Assembly (NCBI GenBank): GCA_024227235.1
Contig: JAAEKY010000462.1
Location: forward strand, 1 to 38,073
Source: Desulfobacteraceae bacterium
Lineage (GTDB): Bacteria > Desulfobacterota > Desulfobacteria > Desulfobacterales > Desulfobacteraceae
Reading direction: 5' to 3'
DNA: 38,073 nucleotides
Position 1 is the first letter of the stretch, and each line of letters starts with the position of its first letter. A program made the position numbers and the translations under genes. Below, piece by piece: positions 25,401 through 33,691 of this stretch. Below the pieces are notes generated by a model. It was not told where the DNA came from and ran no database searches. It was given only the letters and a program-made list of their open reading frames with translations.

Positions 25401-26771
25401 ATGGCTGTAGATCCAAACATAAAAATTGTTGTGGCAGATGATTCAGGAACGATGCGCATCATGTTCAAACAGATTTTAAACAAGGCTGGGTTTGGAAACC
25501 TTGTGATGGCTGTCAATGGTTCTGACGGACTTGAAAAAGTAAAAGCAGAAAAGCCTGATCTTGTTGTGAGTGACTGGAATATGCCGAAAATGGACGGGCT
25601 TGAATTCTTAAAAGCGCTCAGGGAGATAGACGAATTCAAGGATCTGCCTTTTATTATGGCCACCGCACAATCTGATAAAGGTCAGCAGATTACCATCATG
25701 GAAGCTGGCGCGAGTGGGCATGTGCCCAAACCATTTGATGAAAAACAAATCGGTCGTGCCATCGAAAAAGCCTTTGGCGAATCAGATGATGAATCCCCCA
25801 AACAAAAGCAGCGAAATGTAATGGGTGGAAAGGTTGAAATTAATGTGGCTCATCTTTCAATTACCGATCATCTTGCTTTAGGTGCACTCAAGCACAGGAT
25901 TGAACAAGGGGATGTTGAACCTGAATATTTTGATTTAAGCACAAGCCTCAAGGCAGGTTGGAACCCGATCCAGGAAGGGCTTGAAAATGGAGAACTCGAC
26001 TGTGCGTTTGTTTTGGCACCCATTGCCATGGATCTTTTTGCCTATGATTCTCCGATAAAACTTGTTTTATTTGCTCATAAAAATGGGAGCACTTTTATAC
26101 GATCAAGGCATTATGATCCTAGATTTAATTCCCTGCAAAGTTTTTATAAGTATAAAGTGGTGGATATCCCCCACAAAATGTCTGTCCATCATATGCTGGC
26201 ACACCAATTCTTAAAAGAGTTAGGCCTTAAGCCTGGCGTTCCTGGTAAAAAGGCTATCAATGTTCGCTTCGAAGTTGTACCTCCCATCAAAATGCCTGGT
26301 ATCATGAAAGAAAATGAGGATGTTGCAGGATTTATGGTCGCTGAACCTGTAGCGACTAAAGCCATCGCTACAGAGATAGGCAACCTGGAATTTTACTCTG
26401 CCACCCGGTGGGAAAACCATCCCTGTTGTATTGTCGCCATGCAGGAAGATTTTATCCAGCAATATCCTGAAGCCGCCCAGGAGTTTGTCTCATTGCTGGT
26501 AGATACAGGAGAATATATTGAAAATGATAAAGTTCGGGCCGCACAAATTGCGGTAAACTTTTTGGACCCAGAAAAAAAGATGGGATTAAACCCTGACGTC
26601 ATACAAAATGTATTCTCCCAACCACTGGCAATCAGATGGGATGGCCTCTATCCTGCAGCTGAAGATCTAGATAAAATACAAAAATATATGCATGATGTCA
26701 TGGAAATCGGTAAAATTATTGATCTTGATAAATTTATTGAAAATAGCTTTGCAGATAAAGCATACCGATAA
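25401..26771 (+). CDS. CheY-like receiver fused to a solute-binding-like domain
   Basis: 456 residues. Residues 1-125 are a complete receiver domain: acidic pair D13/D14, phospho-acceptor D58 (VVSDWNMP), T88 (IMATAQ) and K110 (HVPKPFD). A short Ser/Lys/Gln-rich linker (about 127-141) leads to a binding-protein-like domain (about 145-456) paralogous to the protein at 21648: HLSITDHLALGAL, LAPIAMDLFA, FAHKNGSTFI, FMVAEPVATKA and W337-ENHPCC. There is no DNA-binding output and no signal peptide, so it acts in the cytosol. Phosphorylation may gate ligand binding, or ligand may gate signalling. AAGGAG precedes the ATG. It follows the ABC operon by 52 bases and is followed by an acidic protein and an Hpt protein. 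Confidence 0.88.
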   Translation: MAVDPNIKIVVADDSGTMRIMFKQILNKAGFGNLVMAVNGSDGLEKVKAEKPDLVVSDWNMPKMDGLEFLKALREIDEFKDLPFIMATAQSDKGQQITIMEAGASGHVPKPFDEKQIGRAIEKAFGESDDESPKQKQRNVMGGKVEINVAHLSITDHLALGALKHRIEQGDVEPEYFDLSTSLKAGWNPIQEGLENGELDCAFVLAPIAMDLFAYDSPIKLVLFAHKNGSTFIRSRHYDPRFNSLQSFYKYKVVDIPHKMSVHHMLAHQFLKELGLKPGVPGKKAINVRFEVVPPIKMPGIMKENEDVAGFMVAEPVATKAIATEIGNLEFYSATRWENHPCCIVAMQEDFIQQYPEAAQEFVSLLVDTGEYIENDKVRAAQIAVNFLDPEKKMGLNPDVIQNVFSQPLAIRWDGLYPAAEDLDKIQKYMHDVMEIGKIIDLDKFIENSFADKAYR

Positions 26772-26791
26772 TTTTTAAAGGGGGGTTTTCA

Positions 26792-27655
26792 ATGAAAATC
26801 ACTGACCCGGATGTTATAAAAAACAGTGAAAAAGATCTAATTGAAGCAGTAAAAGAGGATCTTGATCTGGATGTTATAAAGCAAATCCTTGAAAAAAGAA
26901 TGAGCCAAACAGCACTTTCCTCTAAAGGTGGTGAAATCGTTGTTCATAATAATGAAATTGCCTTTAGACTTGATTTTGATTTGAATTTGAGCGGAAGCCT
27001 CATGTTCGATAGAGAAGGCTCTTACATCCCAGAAGGTGATAACAATGGGGGGGGTAATGAATTTGATGATGCTGATAACCTTGAAGAAATTGAGGATGCG
27101 CAAGGAATAGAGGATGAAAATAATTTTGTATCTGAAAATTTAGATCTCGATGATACAGATACTGCTGAGCTGGAGGAAGAAGAACTGGACATAACGCTTC
27201 CTGATTATAGTGAAGACAACGAACCAGACCAAGAGACCGAAGCGCTAAATGAAAAAGACGAAATTAATATTGATGAGGCGCTTCCTGAAACGAATGATAG
27301 TGAAATGGCAACTGATGATTTTGATCCTCTCGACAATGAGTCTGACATTGGAGAAGATCCTGAATTTGATACCTTACCTGATCTGGAGGAAGAGTTAGAA
27401 GATAGTTTCGAAAGCAACTTAGAAGACATTGAAAATGAGATAGAAGAAGGTTCTGAGGATGAATTGTTAATGGACTTTGAAGATGAGTTAGAAGATAATT
27501 TAGAAACTGATATGGAAAGTGCGTCAGAGGCTGATTTAAAAGAAGATGCGCAGACTCAATCAGAAGAGGATGATCCTATTGAAGACGAAATTATGGATGA
27601 AGATATTAATGGAATCCTCAAAGAAAGTCGAGATTTCTGGGAACAAAAAAAATAA
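26792..27655 (+). CDS. Highly acidic low-complexity protein
   Basis: 287 residues, not recognised. The first 80 or so residues look folded (ITDPDVIKNSEKDLIEAVKEDL, KGGEIVVHNNEIAFRLDFDLNLSGSLMFDREG). After a Gly run (86-88) the rest is dominated by Asp and Glu (for example EDELEDNLETDMESASE) and is probably disordered. It sits between the receiver fusion and the Hpt gene, with a good ribosome site (AAAGGGGGG), so it belongs to the same signalling cluster. The Gly run is encoded in a G8 tract (27047-27054). An adaptor or scaffold role is a guess from position. Confidence 0.75.
   Translation: MKITDPDVIKNSEKDLIEAVKEDLDLDVIKQILEKRMSQTALSSKGGEIVVHNNEIAFRLDFDLNLSGSLMFDREGSYIPEGDNNGGGNEFDDADNLEEIEDAQGIEDENNFVSENLDLDDTDTAELEEEELDITLPDYSEDNEPDQETEALNEKDEINIDEALPETNDSEMATDDFDPLDNESDIGEDPEFDTLPDLEEELEDSFESNLEDIENEIEEGSEDELLMDFEDELEDNLETDMESASEADLKEDAQTQSEEDDPIEDEIMDEDINGILKESRDFWEQKK
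27047..27054 (+). repeat. G8 homopolymer tract within the acidic protein gene
   Basis: Eight consecutive G residues encode Gly-Gly-Gly at the junction of the folded N-terminal part and the acidic tail. With nine G the frame would read TAA directly after the tract. With seven it would reach TAG after about 20 codons. Slippage would therefore remove the whole acidic region. Such long G-runs stand out in this AT-rich sequence. Confidence 0.6.
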
Positions 27656-27699
27656 TTCAGAAACGAGCCCCAGCTATTTACGAAGGAGGGTTTTGAGCC

Positions 27700-28056
27700 A
27701 TGTCAATACCAGATAATAGCAATGATCCTGTTGATATTAAAGAGCTAAACGAAATCATGGCTGATGATATGGAGCTCATTCAGGAGTGTTTTTCAGAATT
27801 CATTCAAGACTGGCCGGGTGCATACGTTGAAATTAAAAGTGCCATCCTTGAAAAAAATGCTCAAAAGTTAAATGAATCTGCCCACAAATTGAAAGGGACA
27901 CTAAAATATTTAGCAGCCGAACCAGCTGCAAATGCAGCATATTCCCTTGAAGCTGCCGGTAAGGAAAAGGATATGGCTGATATCGATAATAAACTTTTAA
28001 ACTTGAAGGATAAATGCCAAAGCCTGATAGACTATATTAATAATTTTAATCAATAA
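27700..28056 (+). CDS. Stand-alone Hpt (histidine phosphotransfer) domain protein
   Basis: 118 residues, all helical. The Hpt motif ESAHKLKGTLKYLAA contains the phospho-accepting His62 followed by the conserved Lys-Gly. It has no kinase or receiver domain. A strong ribosome site (AAGGAGGG) precedes the start. Located 44 bases after the acidic protein gene, it is the obvious phosphate donor or acceptor for the receiver fusion at 25401. No histidine kinase lies within the cluster. It converges with nth. Confidence 0.9.
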   Translation: MSIPDNSNDPVDIKELNEIMADDMELIQECFSEFIQDWPGAYVEIKSAILEKNAQKLNESAHKLKGTLKYLAAEPAANAAYSLEAAGKEKDMADIDNKLLNLKDKCQSLIDYINNFNQ

Positions 28057-28096
28057 TTTTTTTTGCATTGGATAAAAACTAATGAAAAAATAAAGG

Positions 28097-28732
28097 CTAT
28101 TCTTTCCCTTTTATCAGACACACTTTATATAACGGACAAATTTGGCAACACGGTTTTTTGGCATCACATATTTCCCTTCCAAAATAGATTAACTGTAAAG
28201 ACAAATCACTCCAAGATGCCTTGGGTATCATCTCCATTAATTCGAATTCAACTTTAACAGGGTCCTGTTTGTCTGTAAGGCCAAGCCTTCGAGTAATTCT
28301 TAACACATGCGTATCAACAACAATTGTTTCATGGCCAAAGGCTGCTGATAGTACAACGTTAGCCGTTTTTCTGCCGACGCCTGGCAACGCCACTAGTTTA
28401 TTAATATCTTCAGGCACGATTGCCTTATGGTCCCTTATTAAAGTCAGGGAGCAGGCTTTGATATTTTTGGCTTTATTATTATAAAAACCCGTAGAATAAA
28501 TAATTCGTTTGATATCATTTAAAGGGGCTTTCCCTAAACTTTCAGGGTCTGGGTATTTTTTGAACAATTTCTTTGATACTTTATTTACCTGGTTATCGGT
28601 ACACTGGGCAGACATAATTGTCGCGACAAGCAGTTGAAAAGGAGTTTCATGTTCAAGCTGGGTCTTGACAACCGGATATCTGTCTCTTAATGTTTTAAGG
28701 ATAATTTTTATTTTTTGAACACTTAATCTCAT
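28097..28732 (-). CDS. nth: Endonuclease III (DNA glycosylase/AP lyase)
   Basis: 211 residues. It removes oxidised pyrimidines and cleaves at abasic sites in base-excision repair. The helix-hairpin-helix LPGVGRKTA with catalytic Lys122, the catalytic Asp140 in VDTHV, and the C-terminal [4Fe-4S] ligands C189-x6-C196-x2-C199-x5-C205 are all present. The length is normal for the family. The start codon lies only 13 bases from the start of the divergent PP-loop gene and has no clear Shine-Dalgarno. Confidence 0.96.
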   Translation of the reverse strand: MRLSVQKIKIILKTLRDRYPVVKTQLEHETPFQLLVATIMSAQCTDNQVNKVSKKLFKKYPDPESLGKAPLNDIKRIIYSTGFYNNKAKNIKACSLTLIRDHKAIVPEDINKLVALPGVGRKTANVVLSAAFGHETIVVDTHVLRITRRLGLTDKQDPVKVEFELMEMIPKASWSDLSLQLIYFGREICDAKKPCCQICPLYKVCLIKGKE

Positions 28733-28745
28733 AAAGCGGTTATAT

Positions 28746-29747
28746 ATGAAGATGAATAAAACCTCAAGACAAGTAAAAGGCCTCGGTCTATGTTCAGGAG
28801 GATTGGACAGTATCCTGTCCGCCTTATTACTAAAAGATCAGGGAATCAGTGTCTCTTGGATTTGTTTTGAGACCCCTTTCTTTTCATCTAAATCTGCAAA
28901 AAAAGCATCCAGTCAAACAGGTATTCCTCTAATAACTCTCGATATCACAGACGACTATATGAAAATGATGAAAAATCCAAAAGCGGGGTTTGGAAAAAAT
29001 ATGAATCCCTGCATGGACTGTCATGCACTGATGTTTTCCAAGGCAGGAGAAGTCCTTGAAAATAAAGGATTTCATTTTCTTTTCAGTGGGGAAGTTTTGG
29101 GGCAAAGGCCCAAATCTCAAAATAAAAATTCATTACGGTATGTGGAAAAAAATTCAGGATTTGATGGGCATATTTTAAGGCCATTGTGTGCAAAATTACT
29201 CGCCGAAACCCCGATTGAACAAAACGGTCTGGTTGACAGGGATAAGTTGATGAATATTTCAGGCAGATCAAGAAAAATTCAAATGCAGATGGCTAAAGAT
29301 TTTGGGGTTAAAGAATACCCGTCGCCTGCTGGTGGGTGTCTATTAACAGATAAAAATTTTTCTACCCGGCTAAAAGATCTGATGGATGTTCAAAAAATAT
29401 TTGATAAAAAGGAATTGAATTTACTAAAATATGGGCGGCATTTCAGGCTGGACTCAAAAACAAAAGTGATTGTAGGGCGATCAAAAAATGATAACAAACA
29501 CCTGCGTAAATTTTTTGATAACACCAAAGATATTTTATTAATGCATGATAGCATGCCCGGACCCGATGTCGTCCTTACCGGGAACTTTAGCAAAGAAAAC
29601 ATTCAAACAGCTGCCATGATCTGCGCAGGCTACACAAAATCAAAACCAGGGGATTCTGCAGATATAAGAATCAATCAAAAAGAATCCAAAAATGTCGTTA
29701 CGGTTGAAACGATCAACGCATTAGAATTTAAAACATTCATGATATAG
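28746..29747 (+). CDS. PP-loop ATPase, tRNA-thiolation-like (MnmA/ThiI-related) protein
   Basis: 333 residues. SGGLDS (17-22) is the PP-loop that adenylates a substrate in tRNA-thiolation enzymes. C89-MD-C92 (NPCMDC) and C198 (GGCLLT) are candidate catalytic or cluster ligands. The C-terminal third (from about KYGRHFRLDSKTKVIVGRSK) resembles the NFACT-R-like tail found in a family often misnamed as 2-thiouridylate methyltransferase. It probably acts in sulfur transfer to tRNA or a related molecule; the exact product is unknown. The ATG at 28752 is also possible. It is nearly back to back with nth. Confidence 0.75.
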   Translation: MKMNKTSRQVKGLGLCSGGLDSILSALLLKDQGISVSWICFETPFFSSKSAKKASSQTGIPLITLDITDDYMKMMKNPKAGFGKNMNPCMDCHALMFSKAGEVLENKGFHFLFSGEVLGQRPKSQNKNSLRYVEKNSGFDGHILRPLCAKLLAETPIEQNGLVDRDKLMNISGRSRKIQMQMAKDFGVKEYPSPAGGCLLTDKNFSTRLKDLMDVQKIFDKKELNLLKYGRHFRLDSKTKVIVGRSKNDNKHLRKFFDNTKDILLMHDSMPGPDVVLTGNFSKENIQTAAMICAGYTKSKPGDSADIRINQKESKNVVTVETINALEFKTFMI

Positions 29748-29752
29748 ATTGC

Positions 29753-30089
29753 TTAGCTTTTTAATTGAAGGATAAATTTAGAACCTGAGCCTTTATCAGA
29801 CTCAATACGAATTGGCCCGCCATGGTTCATCTGTGCCAATAATATCTTTTGCTTTTATCCCAGATATTGTTTCAAAAGTTTGATTCCAATAAACTACTTT
29901 ATGATTTTTGTCTAAAATAAAAGTGGGCGTTGGATTCCCGTTAACAATATTGGTAAGCAAATTTTCCGCAGATGCAAGTTTTTCAGAAGTGGTTTCAAGC
30001 GGATGTTTTGTTTGCTGATAAAGATCAATCTTTTTCTCTAACTTTATGATCTTTTGTTTTAACACCTCAATGGTTTCTTTTTCTTCCAT
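29753..30089 (-). pseudogene. Histidine-kinase remnant: PAS N-terminus joined to kinase C-terminus
   Basis: From ATG at 30089 the frame encodes a coiled-coil start (EVLKQKIIKLEKKIDLY) and the beginning of a PAS domain (NGNPTPTFILDKNHKVVYWNQTFETISGI), then ends at a stop at 29802. In the next frame, overlapping at GATGAACCATGG, the sequence reads NHGGPIRIESDKGSGSKFILQLKS and stops at 29753-29755. That is the last segment of a histidine-kinase ATPase domain (GG-x-I-x-IES-x-x-GxGS-x-F). The middle of the PAS domain, the His phosphorylation domain and most of the ATPase domain are missing, so this is an internally deleted, frame-shifted relic. Confidence 0.82.
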
Positions 30090-30150
30090 GAATCTCCAAC
30101 TGGTGAAACACTAAATAAAGAATTGTAAATCTTAAAGCATAAATAAAATA

Positions 30151-31191
30151 TTAAGGAATTAATTTTGCTTTCAGTTGCCCACAGGCTGCCAAGATATCAT
30201 CCCCTTTACTCTTTCTTGTCATCGCTGTAAGATTTCTATCAAGCAAAATTTGTAAAAAATCACTGATCTCTTTTTTTGACGGACATTTAAATATACTTTT
30301 ATCATGTTCATTAAATGGAATCAAATTGACTTTTGATTTAATTGGTTTTAAAAGTTTCACAAGTTTAAAAGCATCCTGTTTTGTATCATTCACCCCTTTA
30401 ATTAAAATATATTCAAAAGTGATCTTATTCCTTGGTTTCATGGTAAATGTCTGACAGGCTTCTAACAATTGTTTTAAAGGATATTTTTTATTAATCGGCA
30501 TTAGAGAAGATCTTGTTTTATCGTCAGTTGCATTTAATGAGACCGCCAAATTCACATCGGTTTCAAGACCTAATTGTGTAATTTTCGGAATTATACCAGA
30601 GGTAGATACCGATACCCTTTTCGCTGAAAATTTTAGGCCATAATCACTATCTCTAATAATTTTTAGAGATTTAACAAGATTTTTGTAATTGGCCAGGGGC
30701 TCACCCATTCCCATAAATACAATATTAGACAGTTTTAATGGATCAATATCTTTTTGGCGTATATAAAACCTGGCATCTCTGACCTGTGCTATGATTTCAG
30801 AAATAGTTAAATTTCTAATAAAACCGCCTTGGGCTGTTAGACAAAACTTACAATTTTGAGCACACCCTACTTGTGATGATACACACAGTGTAAAATGATC
30901 TTTTTCAGGAATCAGGACCGATTCAATATGTTGCCCGTCTTCCAGCCGATACAGGAACTTTTCAGTTTTATCTTTAGATATCTGTCGGTCATCAACAATA
31001 AGACGTTTGATTAAAAGGTGATCTGCAAGTTCTTTACGTAAATCTTTTGAAAGATCGGTCATCTGATCAAAAGTATCTGCCTGTTTGATGTAAAGCCACT
31101 TGAATATTTGTCCGGCTCTAAATGGCCGAATGCCTTTATCATCAAGCCAAGTCCCGAGGTCTTCTCTTGTAAAATCTAGTATATTTTCCAT
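30151..31191 (-). CDS. rlmN: 23S rRNA (A2503-C2)/tRNA methyltransferase RlmN
   Basis: A 346-residue radical SAM enzyme. The cluster motif C110-x3-C114-x2-C117 (VGCAQNCKFC), FMGMGEPLANY, and the methyl-carrier Cys337 near the C terminus (AACGQLKAK) are all present. The N-terminal accessory domain (FRAGQIFKWLYIKQ) is typical. The length is normal. It is divergent from ffh, with about 100 bases between start codons. Confidence 0.96.
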   Translation of the reverse strand: MENILDFTREDLGTWLDDKGIRPFRAGQIFKWLYIKQADTFDQMTDLSKDLRKELADHLLIKRLIVDDRQISKDKTEKFLYRLEDGQHIESVLIPEKDHFTLCVSSQVGCAQNCKFCLTAQGGFIRNLTISEIIAQVRDARFYIRQKDIDPLKLSNIVFMGMGEPLANYKNLVKSLKIIRDSDYGLKFSAKRVSVSTSGIIPKITQLGLETDVNLAVSLNATDDKTRSSLMPINKKYPLKQLLEACQTFTMKPRNKITFEYILIKGVNDTKQDAFKLVKLLKPIKSKVNLIPFNEHDKSIFKCPSKKEISDFLQILLDRNLTAMTRKSKGDDILAACGQLKAKLIP

Positions 31192-31289
31192 AAATTTTTA
31201 TCTCTTAAAAAATGATTATTTTCTTGACTTACCACGAAATATATACTAATTTCAATGATTTGATTTGATATTTTGAGGTTGGTCTCTTT

Positions 31290-32615
31290 ATGTTTGAGAA
31301 TTTGAGTGATAGACTTGATTCGGTCTTTAAAAAGCTAAAAGGTCACGGCACCCTGAATGAGAAGAACATCGAAGATGGTCTCAAACAGGTCAGAATGGCA
31401 CTCTTAGAGGCTGATGTCAACTATAAGGTTGCAAAATCAGTCATCTCAGATATAAAAGAGCGGGCCTTGGGCCAGGAAGTAATGCAGAGCCTTACACCTG
31501 GTCAGCAGGTCATAAAAATTGTAAACGATGAATTTACCAGAATGATGGGGTCTGAGCATCAAGGACTGAATCTTGATGGAAAGGCTTTGGGTTCTGTTAT
31601 GCTTATTGGACTGCAGGGCTCTGGTAAAACCACTACAGCAGGAAAACTGGCGCTGTATCTTCGCAAAGAGGGTAAAAAGCCGTTTCTGGTGCCAGTGGAT
31701 GTTTACAGGCCGGCGGCAATTGATCAGTTAAAAAAGATTGGAAAACAATTAGACGTTCCTGTTTTTCAGTCGACAACTGATATGACGCCTTTAAAAATTT
31801 GTCAGGATGCACAATTGGCAGCCAGAGAACAAGGATGCGATACTCTGTTACTGGATACTGCAGGAAGACTTCATCTTGATGAAAAGTTAATGGCTGAACT
31901 TAAAGGTATTAAAAAGGCAATCAACCCATCAGAGATCCTTCTGGTGGCAGATGCCATGACCGGTCAAGACGCGGTGAACATTGCCGGATCATTTGATAAG
32001 GCGCTCGATCTTAACGGTATTGTACTGACAAAAATGGATGGTGATGCTCGCGGTGGTGCAGCGCTTTCCATAAAAGCGGTTACAGGCAAGCCGTTGAAGT
32101 TCGTTGGTGTCGGAGAAAAATCAACGGCTTTGGAGGCATTTCATCCAGACAGGATGGCTTCCAGAATCCTTGGTATGGGAGATACGCTTTCATTTATTGA
32201 AAAGGCACAGGAGGCGGTTGACCAAAAAGAAGCCAAAGCGCTTGAGAAAAAACTTAGAAAGAATGCCTTTACCCTTGAAGATTTTCGGAACCAGATGAAA
32301 TCGGTCCAGAAAATGGGGTCCATTAAAGACCTTATCGGGATGCTGCCCGGGGTAAACAAAAAGCAGCTAAAAGGTTTAAATATAAGCGACAGGGAATTTG
32401 TTAGAGTTGAAGCAATTATCAATTCAATGACGCCAGGAGAAAGACGGGTACATACGATTATTAAAAGCTCAAGAAAAAAGAGAATTGCTAAAGGAAGCGG
32501 GACATCGGTTCAAGAAGTTAACAAACTTTTAAAAAGCTATTCCCAGTCTATGAAAATGATAAAAAAATTTAATAAAGGTGGCATGCGTTCATTAAAAAAC
32601 ATGTTGCCATTTTAA
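31290..32615 (+). CDS. ffh: Signal recognition particle protein Ffh
   Basis: A 441-residue SRP54 GTPase that targets nascent membrane proteins. N domain (about 1-90), then the G domain with [15 protein letters not shown] (107-121), DTAGRLH and [12 protein letters not shown], then the Met-rich M domain ([19 protein letters not shown] onward), which binds SRP RNA and signal peptides. It opens the plus-strand translation block, 16 bases before rpsP. No SRP RNA gene was seen nearby. Confidence 0.97.
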   Translation: MFENLSDRLDSVFKKLKGHGTLNEKNIEDGLKQVRMALLEADVNYKVAKSVISDIKERALGQEVMQSLTPGQQVIKIVNDEFTRMMGSEHQGLNLDGKALGSVMLIGLQGSGKTTTAGKLALYLRKEGKKPFLVPVDVYRPAAIDQLKKIGKQLDVPVFQSTTDMTPLKICQDAQLAAREQGCDTLLLDTAGRLHLDEKLMAELKGIKKAINPSEILLVADAMTGQDAVNIAGSFDKALDLNGIVLTKMDGDARGGAALSIKAVTGKPLKFVGVGEKSTALEAFHPDRMASRILGMGDTLSFIEKAQEAVDQKEAKALEKKLRKNAFTLEDFRNQMKSVQKMGSIKDLIGMLPGVNKKQLKGLNISDREFVRVEAIINSMTPGERRVHTIIKSSRKKRIAKGSGTSVQEVNKLLKSYSQSMKMIKKFNKGGMRSLKNMLPF

Positions 32616-32631
32616 GGAGAAAAAAAAGAAT

Positions 32632-32880
32632 ATGGCCGTAAAAATTAGATTAACCAGAAAAGGAACAAAGAAAAAACCTTTTTACAGAATAGTGGCTGCT
32701 GATATTGAAAGCCCCAGAGATGGGAAGTTTTTGGAACTCTTGGGCACATATGATCCTATGGTTGAACCGAATGCTATTACATTAAAAGAAGACAGAATAA
32801 AGTATTGGCTGGGTGAAGGTGCTAAACTGTCAAACACTGTCCAAAGCATTTTAAAACAAAAGGGCGTAAGCCACGCTTGA
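32632..32880 (+). CDS. rpsP: 30S ribosomal protein S16
   Basis: 82 residues. [21 protein letters not shown] and [10 protein letters not shown] are diagnostic for S16. AAGGAG lies upstream, and the position directly after ffh is common in Desulfobacterota and other bacteria. Confidence 0.97.
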   Translation: MAVKIRLTRKGTKKKPFYRIVAADIESPRDGKFLELLGTYDPMVEPNAITLKEDRIKYWLGEGAKLSNTVQSILKQKGVSHA

Positions 32881-32944
32881 AGCATAAATTATTTTCTATG
32901 CGACCCCAGTATTCTTAAACACCCCATTTAAAGGAAATGTAGTT

Positions 32945-33175
32945 ATGAAAGAGCTGATAGAATACATTGCAAAAGCGCTAGTAGACAGCCCTGATGATGT
33001 TTATGTATCAGAGATTGTAGGAGATCAAACCTCTGTATTAGAGCTCAAGGTGGCAAAAGATGATCTGGGTAAGGTTATTGGGAAACAAGGAAGATCGGCA
33101 CGCGCCATGAGAACTATTTTAAGTGCAGCATCCATCAAACTTAAAAAACGTACCGTTCTTGAAATTATAGAATAG
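32945..33175 (+). CDS. khpA: KH-domain RNA-binding protein KhpA
   Basis: 76 residues, a single KH domain with the GxxG loop in [18 protein letters not shown]. Family knowledge: KhpA binds RNA, often with KhpB, and is encoded between rpsP and rimM in many bacteria. It ends immediately before the rimM start. Confidence 0.94.
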   Translation: MKELIEYIAKALVDSPDDVYVSEIVGDQTSVLELKVAKDDLGKVIGKQGRSARAMRTILSAASIKLKKRTVLEIIE

Positions 33176-33691
33176 ATGATGAACAAAGCGACTTCGTTTA
33201 CCATAGGTAAGGTAACCGGAGTTCATGGGCTTAATGGCAATCTTAAGGTCTGGTCTTTTGCAGAATCTTTTGAAACGTTTTGCTCCGGTAAAATTGTTCT
33301 TTTAAAAGCTGTGGAAGAGGCGGGTGGTAAAGAATATACCATTCAAAAAGCTTTACCCTATAAAAAAGGGATTCTGCTTACGCTTGAAGGGGTTGATAAG
33401 CGAGACCTTGCTGAGGATCTTATCGGTAAAGAAATCTTAATTGATAGGGACCAGGTACCAGAGCCAGAAGAAAACACCTGGTACTGGCAAGATTTATATG
33501 GGCTTGATGTGGTGGATCATTTAAAGGGTTTCCTTGGAAAAATTACAGATATTTTCCCAACAGGCGCAAATGATGTATTAGTTGTCACTCATGAAACCCG
33601 GGAAACACTTGTACCAATGCATAAACATTTTGTTGAATCCATTGATATGGATAAAAAAACTGTAATGACAACATTGCCTGAGGATTATTAA
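33176..33691 (+). CDS. rimM: Ribosome maturation factor RimM
   Basis: 171 residues. The N-terminal GKVTGVHGLNGNLKV segment and C-terminal PRC-barrel part (WYWQDLYGLDVVD, GANDVLVV) identify RimM, which binds S19 during 30S assembly. The first ATG directly follows the khpA stop; the second in-frame ATG (33179) is equally possible. The stop shares one base with the trmD start (TAATG). Confidence 0.95.
   Translation: MMNKATSFTIGKVTGVHGLNGNLKVWSFAESFETFCSGKIVLLKAVEEAGGKEYTIQKALPYKKGILLTLEGVDKRDLAEDLIGKEILIDRDQVPEPEENTWYWQDLYGLDVVDHLKGFLGKITDIFPTGANDVLVVTHETRETLVPMHKHFVESIDMDKKTVMTTLPEDY

Noticed and set aside
31224..31252. TTGACT...TATACT promoter for ffh
   Set aside because: The spacing between the best boxes is only 12 bases, and the correctly spaced alternative has a poor -10.
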